Part shown: positions 26,406 through 34,736 of the stretch, in pieces
How positions within the stretch are numbered: the stretch's first letter is position 1
Layout: each line of letters starts with the position of its first letter
Notes under the pieces: generated by a model
The model's input: only the letters and a program-made list of their open reading frames with translations
Databases searched by the model: none
Told to the model about the DNA's origin: nothing
Source of the DNA: Desulfobulbaceae bacterium
GTDB lineage: Bacteria > Desulfobacterota > Desulfobulbia > Desulfobulbales > SURF-16
DNA: 64,000 bases
Assembly: GCA_020444175.1 (NCBI GenBank)
Contig: JAHLLM010000025.1
Location: 1-64,000, forward strand
Direction of reading: 5' to 3'
Translations under genes and position numbers: made by a program

Positions 26406-26838
26406 TTTCGTGCTGCCCGATAAGAGTAACCTCAACCTTCCGGGTCCGGGGTCTGTTGTCGTGATTAATCAGGACAACCTGCTGCCAGGTTCCCAGTGCC
26501 AGACGGCCATTGCGAACGGCAAGAGAAATGGAAGGTCCGAGAAGCGCAGCCTGTACATGGCTATGGCCATTGCCGTCATGCCATGCCTCTTCATGGGCAT
26601 AATTTCTGCCTGGAGGGGCAAGTTCATTAATAGCTCTGGATAAATCCTCTACCACTCCGGATTCATATTCAATGGTGGTGATGGACCCCGTGGAACCGAC
26701 GACAGTTGCATGCACGACGCCGTTTATGACCTGCGCCTCAACGACCGAAGATTCAAGTTGCCTGGTGATATCCTGAATAGAAACACCTGTTTTAAGCTCC
26801 ACGGTCAACTGGTCGCAGTGCATCAGTAAGTCAGCCAT
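26398..26838 (-). CDS. yjbQ: YjbQ (UPF0047) family protein
   Basis: 146 residues. GNGHSHVQAALLGPSISL and GTWQQVVLINHDNRPRTRKVEVTL are the family signature motifs, and NYAHEEAWHDGNGHSH gives the conserved His cluster. Members have been reported to have weak thiamine phosphate synthase activity; the physiological role is unsettled. AGGAGGTAAAG sits just before the ATG. It overlaps the CULT gene by 8 bp, which is an unusual pairing. Confidence 0.92.
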   Translation of the reverse strand: MADLLMHCDQLTVELKTGVSIQDITRQLESSVVEAQVINGVVHATVVGSTGSITTIEYESGVVEDLSRAINELAPPGRNYAHEEAWHDGNGHSHVQAALLGPSISLAVRNGRLALGTWQQVVLINHDNRPRTRKVEVTLIGQHENV

Positions 26839-26896
26839 ATCGCTTTACCTCCTGTATGGTTGAGATGGAAGTCCGTAGCTCTTAGGATTCTTGTCT

Positions 26897-27106
26897 TTAG
26901 GAAGGCCACTGCTGCTTTTTTTTCTCAACGGAATAACAGAAACGGTTCCAGGAAAACTCCCTGCCGCTGACCGGACATCGCAGCTTTATTTTTTTTTCAT
27001 CAACCTCAACAACCAGCCAGTCTCCTCTGCGTTTTCCATCTGCAATATGAATTTTATCACCTGCCGCAAGGGGATATTGACGAAAGATAAGAACGTTCTC
27101 AGTCAT
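26897..27106 (-). CDS. Small hypothetical protein, SH3-like
   Basis: 69 residues. MTENVLIFRQYPLAAGDKIHIADGKRRGDWLVVEVDEKKIKLRCPVSGREFSW reads as a compact beta-barrel (four or five strands) with a single Cys. GGAGGCAGGC precedes the ATG at 27106. It sits 58 bp upstream of yjbQ and may share its transcript. No family was recognised. Confidence 0.6.
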   Translation of the reverse strand: MTENVLIFRQYPLAAGDKIHIADGKRRGDWLVVEVDEKKIKLRCPVSGREFSWNRFCYSVEKKKQQWPS

Positions 27107-27348
27107 GCCTGCCTCCACTTCATCCGTATTCCTATCAAAAAAACATCTCATACTTTTATTTATTTCAATATGGTACTAAAATAAAATCAGATAGAGTAAA
27201 TAATTCTTTTATATCTCACAACGGCACGAAAAAATAAGCTGGATACTTCCAATTTCCCGTCACCATGTATTCCATTTTATCGGCAACGCTGAAAGTGCCG
27301 CTGAAAAACGGTTGATTTAATAAAAATGAAGCATAATAAGGAGAAACA

Positions 27349-27690
27349 ATGATTGTCGATTGGGCATATTTTAGAAAAGGCTGAGCTTCCTGCAAAAAAG
27401 CCCAGGAGGCTCTTGGGAAAACAAAAGTGGAAATTAAAACGGAAATAAATGCCAGAAAAGAACCTGTAGAGGAAGCTGCTGCCTGGGAGCTGCTCAGCAA
27501 GAATAAAAAAATCTTCATTGCCAGGGGGAAAAAAACAAACATGTACACACCTTCAGACGACAACAGGGATGAAATACTCAAAAACGCCCTCGGACGAAGC
27601 GGGACCTTACGCGCCCCTACCCTGCTCATAACCGATACCTGTTATGTCGGTTTTAACGAAGAGATGTATGGACAGCTAACGGGAATCTAA
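27349..27690 (+). CDS. ArsC-family selenoprotein
   Basis: 113 residues when the in-frame UGA at 27382-27384 is read as selenocysteine. The reading is MIVDWAYFRKG-U-ASCKKAQEAL, placing Sec in a U-x-x-C motif at residue 12, as in ArsC/Spx-like thioredoxin-fold (seleno)proteins of Deltaproteobacteria. The rest (KKIFIARGKKTNMYTPSDD and LRAPTLLITDTCYVGFNEEMY) fits the fold. AAGGAG lies 7 bases before the ATG. A shorter start, GTG at 27427, would lose the redox motif. It is probably a redox enzyme of unknown substrate. The gene ends 5 bp before yifB, so the two may be coupled. Confidence 0.85.
27382..27417 (+). promoter_or_regulatory. UGA codon and candidate SECIS hairpin
   Basis: After UGA (27382-27384), CCCAGGA-GGC-TCTTGGG (27401-27417) forms a 7-bp stem with one G-U pair and a 3-nt loop starting with G. 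The loop is 23 nt downstream of UGA. This fits the published bacterial SECIS rule (loop 16-37 nt away, 3-14 nt, a G in its first two bases). An alternative 8-bp stem (GCTTCCTG with CAGGAGGC, 27385-27410) is also possible. Confidence 0.7.
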
Positions 27691-27695
27691 CGAAA

Positions 27696-29231
27696 ATGCT
27701 CGCCAAAATTCTTAGCAGCACCGTCCAGGGGGTTGACGCACTTCCTGTTGAAGTGGAAGTTGATATTGTCTTCGGACTTCCCGGATTTTCAACCGTAGGA
27801 CTACCGGAAGGAGCAGTCAGGGAGAGCAAGGACAGGGTAAAGGCGGCTATAAAAAATAGCGGCTACGAATTCCCGGGTAAAAGAATTACCGTCAATCTGG
27901 CCCCTGCTGATATCAAAAAAGCGGGCACCGGCTTTGATCTTCCCATAGCCCTTGGCATCCTTGCCGCTTCCGAAGTCTTTTCTTCTGATCTGCTGCATGA
28001 TTATGCGGTAGTGGGAGAACTTGCCCTTGACGGATTCATACGTCCAGTACCCGGTATTCTACCAATGGTTCTTGCCGCCCGCAAAAAAGGCCTTACTGGG
28101 ATACTGCTTCCCGCTGAAAATGCCGAGGAAGCTGCTGTTGTCAAAGGCATCGATATCATCGGTGTTGCGTTCCTGCATCAGGCTGTCGAGTTTCTGATGC
28201 AACTTACTCCTATTGAGCCGACGGTTGTTGACCTGGACACACTTCTTTTAAACCAGAGAACCTATGATGTCGACTTTTCCGAGGTCAAGGGGCAGGAACA
28301 TGTGAAGAGGGCTCTTGAGGTGGCAGCGGCTGGAGATCATAATGTCCTTCTAAGCGGCCCCCCGGGTTCCGGCAAGACCATGCTTTCGCGGCGGCTGCCG
28401 ACAATCCTGCCGGATCTCAGTTTTGAAGAAGCCCTTGAAACAACGAAGATTTACAGTGTCTGCGGCCTGTTGCCGGACAGTTGCAGCCTCATGGCTCAGC
28501 GCCCCTTCCGGACACCGCATCACACTATATCAGACGCCGGTCTTATTGGCGGCGGCAACATACCAAAACCTGGTGAGGTTTCTCTTGCCCATAACGGCGT
28601 ACTTTTTCTGGACGAACTGCCAGAGTTTAAAAAACATGTTCTGGAGGTTTTGCGACAACCACTTGAAGACGGACAGGTTACCATTGCCCGAGCCTCCTCT
28701 ACCCTCACCTTTCCGGCCCGCTTTGTCCTCATCGCCGCCTTAAATCCCTGTCAATGCGGCTTTCATGGAGACACCAGGCACCAATGCACATGTACTCCCG
28801 TTCAAATAAAACGTTACCAGGACAAACTTTCCGGACCACTGCTGGACAGAATAGACATCCATCTGGAAGTACCGGCCGTGGCTTTCCAGGAGGTTTCCTC
28901 TTTGAGTGAAGGTGAGTCTTCCCAGGAAATCAAAAAGCGGGTTACCAAGGCAAGAAATATTCAAGCCAAAAGATTTTCGAGAAGAAAAGGTGTCTTCAGC
29001 AACAGCCAGATGAACAGTCGCGACCTGAAAAAGTATTGCCAGCTTGACGAAGCGTCCCTTTTACTTCTTGAACGAGGCATGGACCAGCTCGGCCTTTCGG
29101 CCCGGGCTTATCATCGCATCCTGAAAATTTCCAGAACCATAGCCGATCTGTCAGATAGCACGGATATTGCTCCCCAGCATATTGCCGAGGCCATTCAGTA
29201 TCGCCGCCTTGACAGAGGCAATAGAAGCTAA
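27696..29231 (+). CDS. yifB: YifB/ComM-family Mg-chelatase-like AAA ATPase
   Basis: 511 residues. The N-terminal domain opens MLAKILSSTVQGVDALPVEV with the typical FGLPGFSTVGLPEGAVRESKDRV. The AAA core has LLSGPPGSGKTMLSRRLPTIL (Walker A), VLFLDELPEFKKHVLEVLRQPLEDG (Walker B and sensor region), and a C-terminal Mg-chelatase domain with RDLKKYCQLDEASLLLLERGM. ComM acts as a helicase in branch migration during natural transformation; other members are less defined. No strong ribosome binding site is visible, so it may be coupled to the selenoprotein gene 5 bp upstream. Confidence 0.93.
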   Translation: MLAKILSSTVQGVDALPVEVEVDIVFGLPGFSTVGLPEGAVRESKDRVKAAIKNSGYEFPGKRITVNLAPADIKKAGTGFDLPIALGILAASEVFSSDLLHDYAVVGELALDGFIRPVPGILPMVLAARKKGLTGILLPAENAEEAAVVKGIDIIGVAFLHQAVEFLMQLTPIEPTVVDLDTLLLNQRTYDVDFSEVKGQEHVKRALEVAAAGDHNVLLSGPPGSGKTMLSRRLPTILPDLSFEEALETTKIYSVCGLLPDSCSLMAQRPFRTPHHTISDAGLIGGGNIPKPGEVSLAHNGVLFLDELPEFKKHVLEVLRQPLEDGQVTIARASSTLTFPARFVLIAALNPCQCGFHGDTRHQCTCTPVQIKRYQDKLSGPLLDRIDIHLEVPAVAFQEVSSLSEGESSQEIKKRVTKARNIQAKRFSRRKGVFSNSQMNSRDLKKYCQLDEASLLLLERGMDQLGLSARAYHRILKISRTIADLSDSTDIAPQHIAEAIQYRRLDRGNRS

Positions 29232-29341
29232 TTTTTGTATTTCCTCCCTAAAAAAAGGGTCTTCTTTTTTTCTTGAAAATGATATGGTAGACAAAAATAT
29301 CTTCCTCATTTTCTAAAAGCTCAAATCTAAAAAGGTGTATC

Positions 29342-29701
29342 ATGAGCAGCATGACCGATGATCAAAGAAAAAGCACACGAATACCGGTTCAGTTTGATGT
29401 GAGCATCGTCCACGATGAAGATTATCTTATCTCGTTTACGCGTGATATCTCGGCGGACGGCATGTTCATTAATACGCCAACACCTGTTCCATCAGGAGAA
29501 AATGTCAGTCTATCCTTTGCCATGGGTGTGGGGAAAGAAATTTCCGTAGAAGCCAGAGTGGTATGGGTGAATCTGGATGGTCCTGAAATTGATCGAGGGA
29601 TGGGAGTCAAATTTGTGAATGTCTCCCCTTCGACCAAAAAAAGCATTCTTTTACTTGTAAACAGAATAGCAATCTTACCTGATGATGCCCCAATCAACTA
29701 G
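29342..29701 (+). CDS. PilZ domain protein
   Basis: 119 residues. RKSTRIPVQFDVSIVHDEDY at the start (R-x-x-x-R motif) and FTRDISADGMFINTPTPVPSGE (D/N-x-S-x-x-G motif) mark a PilZ domain, which binds cyclic di-GMP. It is a single-domain protein and probably an effector for a flagellar, pilus or enzyme partner. AAGGTG precedes the ATG. It follows yifB by 110 bp and is convergent with the gene at 29717. Confidence 0.88.
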   Translation: MSSMTDDQRKSTRIPVQFDVSIVHDEDYLISFTRDISADGMFINTPTPVPSGENVSLSFAMGVGKEISVEARVVWVNLDGPEIDRGMGVKFVNVSPSTKKSILLLVNRIAILPDDAPIN

Positions 29702-29716
29702 GACTCAGAAAAGAGA

Positions 29717-30976
29717 CTAACTGCTGCTGGCACCAAACCACTGACCGGGATCACCTGCAAGATTCAAGCTGTCATAGTTTTGCAGCCGGTTATAATCTAT
29801 CATCATCTGGACATCACTCACATACGCGTCACGCCGCTCAGAGTAGTTTTTGAGCCCTTCAGCCAATTGCACTGAGTCATGTGACTGCAGCCTTATATTA
29901 CGAATTTCCTCATGTGCTTCATGCCTGTTCAAGGTAAGAATATAGTCCCGGACTGAGTCAAGAATGGAATCGTAGATTGCAACTTTGTGCGTTTTTCCAA
30001 CCTGCCGCTCGGCAGGGATCATACCCTTACCACTCCAAGTCCACATGCCAAAAATGTTATTTCCCTGTGTGGCAAATCGTGATGTTCCCCAGGAGGACTC
30101 TATAGCGCCTTGGGCAAGTATGAGACTGACCGGAAAAATATCGACTTTAGCAAGCAAATCATCCATTCCCTCAGCGCGATACTTCCGAGCCATTTCACTG
30201 AGCAGCAAACTGTCTTTTTCAGGTAAATAGAGGGAAAAGCCATTTTCAAACTCATCAGACAGCCCTTTGACATCTTCAGGTATTTTTCGTGCAATATCAA
30301 GGAGCTGCTGCCTTTCCTCCTCAACCTCATGGAGTGCGATCTTCGCTATAGGCAGCAGAGTATGAAAAAAGGCTCTTTTCTTGCTCGGCACATCAAGATA
30401 CTGCAGATTGACCGGAAAACCGGTCAGCAGAAGAGGAGTAATTTCTGTTTTGCCGGAAAGATCCCATAAACCATTTGCTTTCAAGCGGCTGATCAAATCA
30501 TTGGTTGAGTAGGGAACAGCTTTGCTTGAGTGCGATAAATCACTTTTATTGTTTGTTGCGGATGCATGGTCTCTCGTTGAAGAAAGAACAATATTACTAC
30601 CAATAAAGGAAGAAACGTCATTTTTTTGACTCTGCTGCCATAAAATGGCAGATAAGATGCCGCAGAAAATGAGCCCAGCCAATGGTGAATGAAGCCGGAA
30701 GCGTTCAACCTGCTGACGGGAAAAGACAGCAACGCTTGATCGGGTAGTTGCACTTAAAATTTGACGGTTTTGCCAAAAATCGTCAAACCTTTGCTGACAT
30801 ATACATAACGTATTGTTATTATATAATTTTAAGGTCAATTTCAGAACTTTCTTTGATTGAGTCAATTTTTGAAAACACCATTCAATGGCACTGCAGGAAA
30901 GACCAAGCACTTTATCCACCGGAACTTTCAGCAGGCTTCCACTTGAAATGGATTTAATTTGAGAACATACCTTCAT
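29717..30976 (-). CDS. Bax-like glucosaminidase domain protein
   Basis: 419 residues. A single membrane helix at about 99-113 (SPLAGLIFCGILSAILW) anchors it to the inner membrane. The C-terminal domain carries SLILAQGAIESSWGTSRFA, GNNIFGMWTWSG and VAIYDSILDSVRDYILTLN, typical of mannosyl-glycoprotein endo-beta-N-acetylglucosaminidase (Bax/FlgJ-like) peptidoglycan hydrolases, with Glu in AIESSWG as the likely catalytic acid. The N-terminal 98 residues are cytoplasmic and unassigned. It probably remodels peptidoglycan. It is convergent with the PilZ gene and has a 464-bp gap upstream. Confidence 0.85.
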   Translation of the reverse strand: MKVCSQIKSISSGSLLKVPVDKVLGLSCSAIEWCFQKLTQSKKVLKLTLKLYNNNTLCICQQRFDDFWQNRQILSATTRSSVAVFSRQQVERFRLHSPLAGLIFCGILSAILWQQSQKNDVSSFIGSNIVLSSTRDHASATNNKSDLSHSSKAVPYSTNDLISRLKANGLWDLSGKTEITPLLLTGFPVNLQYLDVPSKKRAFFHTLLPIAKIALHEVEEERQQLLDIARKIPEDVKGLSDEFENGFSLYLPEKDSLLLSEMARKYRAEGMDDLLAKVDIFPVSLILAQGAIESSWGTSRFATQGNNIFGMWTWSGKGMIPAERQVGKTHKVAIYDSILDSVRDYILTLNRHEAHEEIRNIRLQSHDSVQLAEGLKNYSERRDAYVSDVQMMIDYNRLQNYDSLNLAGDPGQWFGASSS

Positions 30977-31440
30977 AAAAAACTCGTCTTTTCATTTTTA
31001 AATTCTTACTCGATTGCCAAGAGAATCCGTCTCTCACATCTCTATGTTACTGAGATAACATGATATTTCTTGAACAAAAGAGTCTTCCCCCCTTAAGAGA
31101 GGTACTGAACTGAGTCCAGTAACAGATTTAACATTATTCAGTTGTGTAAAACTCAGGAGCAACTCAAGTTAAACGCAAAAATCTGCATATATAACGCAAA
31201 ATTAAGCTTTTAGCACGCTATTAATGATATATGGGGCAAACATCAGAACAGCAGCAGCCACTTGCTCAAACTTGCTTAATTTTGAGCAAGTGTTATGCCA
31301 GAAAGGACAAAAAAATCCCTTTCATGCACAATTTCCACTGGTTACCTCGGAGGACTTAGATGGACTTGCTTGAGGGGAAAAGGCAATTTTTTCCTAAAAA
31401 CAGGAAAAATACTGGGTTATTTTTCAGAAAACTGGATTTT
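30977..31440. other. Intergenic region with an 11-bp inverted repeat
   Basis: A 464-bp gap. CACTTGCTCAA (31259-31269) and TTGAGCAAGTG (31282-31292) are perfect reverse complements around a 12-nt loop containing CTTGCTTAA. A second inverted pair lies at 31386-31410 (TTTTTTCCT with AGGAAAAA). Either could be an operator for the glucosaminidase gene or a terminator for the small gene at 31441. No gene was found. Confidence 0.45.
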
Positions 31441-31641
31441 TTAACCCGTTTTTCGCCGAGAACGGACACGACGGTCATTGGAAATTGAAAGTGAAACAAT
31501 CACACCTTCGCGATGGCTTTTTCTGCGGTCTTGTTTTCGCTTCCGACGCTCTTTAATTTTTTCCTTATTAAGACCTTGATATAACTGAACTTTATCAGGA
31601 TCCTTCTTGACGCTCGGGGAACTGCCGACAATAATATTCAT
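31441..31641 (-). CDS. Small basic protein with DRRK motifs
   Basis: 66 residues from ATG 31641 with GGAGTGG upstream. It reads MNIIVGSSPSVKKDPDKVQL and then a very basic stretch (KEKIKERRKRKQDRRKSHRE) and DRRVRSRRKTG. It resembles small conserved proteins with repeated D-R-R-K words that I have seen in Desulfobulbaceae genomes, but the function is unknown. A nucleic-acid-binding role is inferred from charge only. It stands alone, 98 bp from a repeat copy at 31740. Confidence 0.55.
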   Translation of the reverse strand: MNIIVGSSPSVKKDPDKVQLYQGLNKEKIKERRKRKQDRRKSHREGVIVSLSISNDRRVRSRRKTG

Positions 31642-31739
31642 ACCACCACTCCTCTGCACATCAGATGACATCCATGTCATTCTGCTTCCTTTACTCCTAA
31701 TATCGGCATATTAAAGGAAATACTTTACTTCTTTTTTTG

Positions 31740-31803
31740 TATCTATTCAGCGAGGGCTCGAAATGGGCCTCAACTCCAGGCCGTAACTATTCAGATGTGC
31801 CTT
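31740..31803. repeat. Dispersed repeat copy A
   Basis: TATCTATTCAGCGAGGG... through ...CCGTAACTATTCAGATGTGCC. The same sequence begins copies at 45349, 49687 and 57029. It abuts the 3' end of the nickel transporter ATPase gene (stop at 31811-31813). It contains a GGCCT-x7-AGGCC hairpin. Confidence 0.85.
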
Positions 31804-31810
31804 TTCTTAA

Positions 31811-32539
31811 TCAGGAATGACTGTGAGGGAGGTTTCCCAAAGAGTGTTTATGATAATGTGGATGGAGAATTGAAGAATCACCTTCATAATGGAGACTTTT
31901 GTCAGAAAATCCATAAATTGAAGTACTGGTCCGGCAAAGAAAATCAAATTCATGGGACACGATGATCGTGCTTAACTGCAGGTTGTTTAAAACTTCAAGA
32001 ATACGCTTCCTCGTGGCTTCGTCCAAACCGGTTGTCGGCTCATCAAGAAGAAGGACCTTCGGTTGCATGGCAAGGAGAGTGGCCAGAGAAACAAGTTTTT
32101 TTTCTCCACCTGAAAGTTTTGCTGTGATTCGTTTCTCAAAGCCTTCAAGCTCAAGATCACTCAGGGTTTTACGGGCAATTTTTTCTGCTTCTTCAGGGCT
32201 TTTACCAAGATTAAGTGGACCAAATGCGACATCTTCAAGAACAGTGGGACAAAAAAGCTGGTCATCGGCATTCTGAAAAAGCAGCCCCACCTGTCGCCTC
32301 GCCTGTATAAAATCTGCCTCGGAAAGCATTGGCCGCCCAAAAATACGGATTTCTCCTTTTTGAGGTTTCACGAGTCCCATGATCAGATGAAGCAGGGTCG
32401 TTTTACCACTGCCGTTAGGACCGATCAGTCCAAAACGATCACCCTCCATCAATTGCAGATTAACATCAGCAAAAAGCTCACCCTGCCCCGGGACATGATA
32501 CGTGAGATTTTTGAGTTCAACACAGGGAACAGCCGTCAT
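31811..32539 (-). CDS. nikO: Nickel/cobalt ECF transporter ATPase NikO/CbiO
   Basis: About 242 residues. GLIGPNGSGKTTLLHLIMG (Walker A), LFQNADDQLFCPTVLEDVAFGPLNLG (Q-loop and CbiO-type segment), KLSGGEKKLVSLATLLAMQP (signature) and LLLDEPTTGLDEATRKRIL (Walker B) are complete. It energises metal uptake through NikQ and NikM. ATG at 32539 overlaps the nikQ stop (ATGA), so translation is coupled. The C-terminal tail is His-rich (LHPHYHKHSLGNLPHSHS, seven His), an unusual metal-binding end for an ABC ATPase. Repeat copy A begins 8 bp after its stop. Confidence 0.92.
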   Translation of the reverse strand: MTAVPCVELKNLTYHVPGQGELFADVNLQLMEGDRFGLIGPNGSGKTTLLHLIMGLVKPQKGEIRIFGRPMLSEADFIQARRQVGLLFQNADDQLFCPTVLEDVAFGPLNLGKSPEEAEKIARKTLSDLELEGFEKRITAKLSGGEKKLVSLATLLAMQPKVLLLDEPTTGLDEATRKRILEVLNNLQLSTIIVSHEFDFLCRTSTSIYGFSDKSLHYEGDSSILHPHYHKHSLGNLPHSHS

Positions 32540-33285
32540 AACGAAAAAAACTCCAACCAGGTAAGGGAGGCAAGAAAACACAGACAAACAAACAGAAAAG
32601 AGAAATCAAGCATACGTATATGAAAATTCGTCAAACTGTAAAACCTGCCATGAAAACCACGGCATTTCATGGCTGCCATGATGCGCTCGGATCTTTCCAG
32701 GCTGCGCACAAGCACCATGCCGATTAAATTACCATAGGTCCTGAACGTATGAAGATTGCATTTTGCCTGAAACGAACGCAGTTTCATGGCGTTTCTGAGT
32801 CTTCTGAACTCATCGCCAACTACGTCTATATAACGAACCATGAAAAGAAAGATGTGAATAAATTTTTTCGGCACACCAAAAAACTGCATACTTTTTCCTA
32901 ATGCTGCCGGTTCCATTGTGCCGATGAGACCCGAGACTGTTATCATAATCGTATTTGCTTTCAACGCAATCAAAACTGCTTTTTCCAAACCTTCTTTGCT
33001 GTAAGCCATACTTCCCCACTGCACCAAGGCCTCCCCCTGAACGGAAAAAGGGAAAAAAAGAAGAAGAAAAATCATGAAAAAATTGAGTTCAGCAAGTCTT
33101 CTGAATGTTTGTTTCAGCGAGAGCCTGGCAAGAGCGACAAAAACAAATGAAAGAGGCCCTGCAAGAACTATGGGGAAAAAGCGTGTTGAAAAAGCAATAC
33201 AAAAGGCATAGAGCAGCGCTATGAGCAGACGAACCCTTGGGTCAATGCGATTTATAAAGGAATGGACATTGCCTTCAATTAACAT
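32536..33285 (-). CDS. nikQ: Nickel/cobalt ECF transporter T component NikQ/CbiQ
   Basis: About 249 residues with several hydrophobic helices. RIDPRVRLLIALLYAFCIAF opens the family profile, and two Ala-Arg-Gly-like coupling helices follow (ERIMAAMKCRGFHGRFY and LRNAMKLRSFQAKC) as in ECF T proteins. It couples ATP hydrolysis in NikO to NikM. ATG at 33285 gives the usual CbiQ length and start; a GTG at 33327 is an alternative, and neither has a clear ribosome binding site. It overlaps nikO by 4 bp and lies 134 bp after nikM. Confidence 0.9.
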   Translation of the reverse strand: MLIEGNVHSFINRIDPRVRLLIALLYAFCIAFSTRFFPIVLAGPLSFVFVALARLSLKQTFRRLAELNFFMIFLLLFFPFSVQGEALVQWGSMAYSKEGLEKAVLIALKANTIMITVSGLIGTMEPAALGKSMQFFGVPKKFIHIFLFMVRYIDVVGDEFRRLRNAMKLRSFQAKCNLHTFRTYGNLIGMVLVRSLERSERIMAAMKCRGFHGRFYSLTNFHIRMLDFSFLFVCLCFLASLTWLEFFSL

Positions 33286-33418
33286 GTTTACAAAACTAAA
33301 GTTGATTTTATGTGCCACAAAAACCACGATATAACACGAAAATCAACTCCTTCCATGTAAAACCGTCAATTTTTAATTGATAGAGACTCAATTCCGTGGA
33401 TTATTTTTTAGAGTTTTC

Positions 33419-34039
33419 TCATGATACCAGGGGACCTTTCTGCAACAGTTCCGGTTTCACTTTTTTTAAAAAAGCAACCGCAGAACCGGTAACAAAAGCC
33501 TCAATAACGATAATGGGCAGATGGGCCAGAAGTACGGCCAGGATGGTTTCACCAAAATCCCTGTCGCTCAGAAAGAGAGTAAGCGCAAAAAAAAGACCAT
33601 TTAATAAAATCCCGATTCCTCCTGCCCAGAAACCAATCCAGAAAGGTGTTGCCGGTCTTCCCCCTTCCTTGCGTATAAAAGGAAAAAAGAGAGCGTGGCA
33701 GATAACGGCCGCTGCCCCTGCATTAAGGGTATTGGCTCCCAACGTGGTCAAGCCGCCGTAACCGAAAAAAAGAGTTTGCATTAGAAGGGCTGCAGCAAGG
33801 GCGGGGAATGCCGTCCAGCCAAGCAACAAGCCGAGAAGGCCAGTAAGAAGCAAATGGGCGCTTGAGGGACCGATGTTAATATGCATGAGGGAGGCCACAA
33901 AAAAAGTGGCCGACAAAATACCCGCTTTAGGGATAGTATCATAGTCTACTTTGCTCAGGCCGATTCCCACGCCGGCAAGAGCTAAAGTTGAACTGACAGC
34001 GATAACAGGCCCGGAAAGAACACCATCGGCAATATGCAT
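33419..34039 (-). CDS. nikM: Nickel/cobalt ECF transporter S component NikM/CbiM
   Basis: About 206 residues with five or six hydrophobic helices. It opens MHIADGVLSGPV, the family hallmark in which the N-terminal Met-His-Ile supplies the metal-binding site, and MHINIGPSSAHLLLTGLLG follows. Its start at 34039 (GGAAGGAGC upstream) is 1 bp after the nikL stop, so the genes are coupled. The longer reading to 34204 would hide the essential N-terminal His and is rejected. It binds nickel or cobalt at the membrane. Confidence 0.93.
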   Translation of the reverse strand: MHIADGVLSGPVIAVSSTLALAGVGIGLSKVDYDTIPKAGILSATFFVASLMHINIGPSSAHLLLTGLLGLLLGWTAFPALAAALLMQTLFFGYGGLTTLGANTLNAGAAAVICHALFFPFIRKEGGRPATPFWIGFWAGGIGILLNGLFFALTLFLSDRDFGETILAVLLAHLPIIVIEAFVTGSAVAFLKKVKPELLQKGPLVS

Positions 34040-34040
34040 T

Positions 34041-34679
34041 TCAATGCTCCTTCCGACGCCGGGCTGCAATATATGAAGCAATACCGGCAAGCCCGATGAG
34101 ATACCCGATACCACCCAGGATATCCTGGAGTTTTTTCTTCTCCTCCTGTTCAGCCAACTCGGCACGCAGCTGAGCAAGTTGTTTTTGCAGAGGAACAAGC
34201 TCACTTCGTATGAGAGCTGCCAGCTCCTTGGTATCCGCTGCTAACGATACCGCATTTCCAGTAGCCGCTTCGGCCAAGGAAGTTGACGGCTCCTGCCCTG
34301 TATTCACATCTTTCAGAGTCTCACCAGCTCCAGGATATTCAGGGAGATCAGCAGGGAACTCCTCCTTTGTTATCAGCCACTCGGCACTGTGTCCGTCAGC
34401 GCTATCCAACTTCACCAGGGTATCAACCCGGTAGCGGGCTTCTGTATCAAATTCACCCTGTTCATTGCTTATCAGTTCATCAATTACCTTGCCGCCCGGA
34501 CCGGCAAGAATGATTTTTACATTCTTCGGTCTGGAGCTGGACGTATAATATGCGTATCCATCAATGCTCTTCCCTTCAACAGCGGCAAAAATCTTCACCT
34601 TATGGGCTAAAGCGGAAAGCGGGAAGATTATGCCGGAAAGAAAAACAACACCTGTCACTAAAATAAAAATCTTTTTCAT
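34041..34679 (-). CDS. nikL: Nickel ECF transporter accessory protein NikL
   Basis: About 212 residues. A signal peptide (MKKIFILVTGVVFLSGIIFP, ending ALA) leads to an all-beta periplasmic domain (HKVKIFAAVEGKSIDGYAYY ... KIILAGPGGKVIDELISNEQ), a coiled coil (RSELVPLQKQLAQLRAELAE) and a C-terminal membrane helix (ILGGIGYLIGLAGIASYIAA). This is the NikL layout of NikKMLQO transporters, where NikK and NikL replace the NikN/CbiN anchor. ATG at 34679 is preferred over TTG at 34682. Confidence 0.82.
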   Translation of the reverse strand: MKKIFILVTGVVFLSGIIFPLSALAHKVKIFAAVEGKSIDGYAYYTSSSRPKNVKIILAGPGGKVIDELISNEQGEFDTEARYRVDTLVKLDSADGHSAEWLITKEEFPADLPEYPGAGETLKDVNTGQEPSTSLAEAATGNAVSLAADTKELAALIRSELVPLQKQLAQLRAELAEQEEKKKLQDILGGIGYLIGLAGIASYIAARRRKEH

Positions 34680-34736
34680 CAAATACAGCCCTGACTCCTA
34701 CGCTCACGCAGAGAGAGTTTAAAGTTTAAACGAAAG

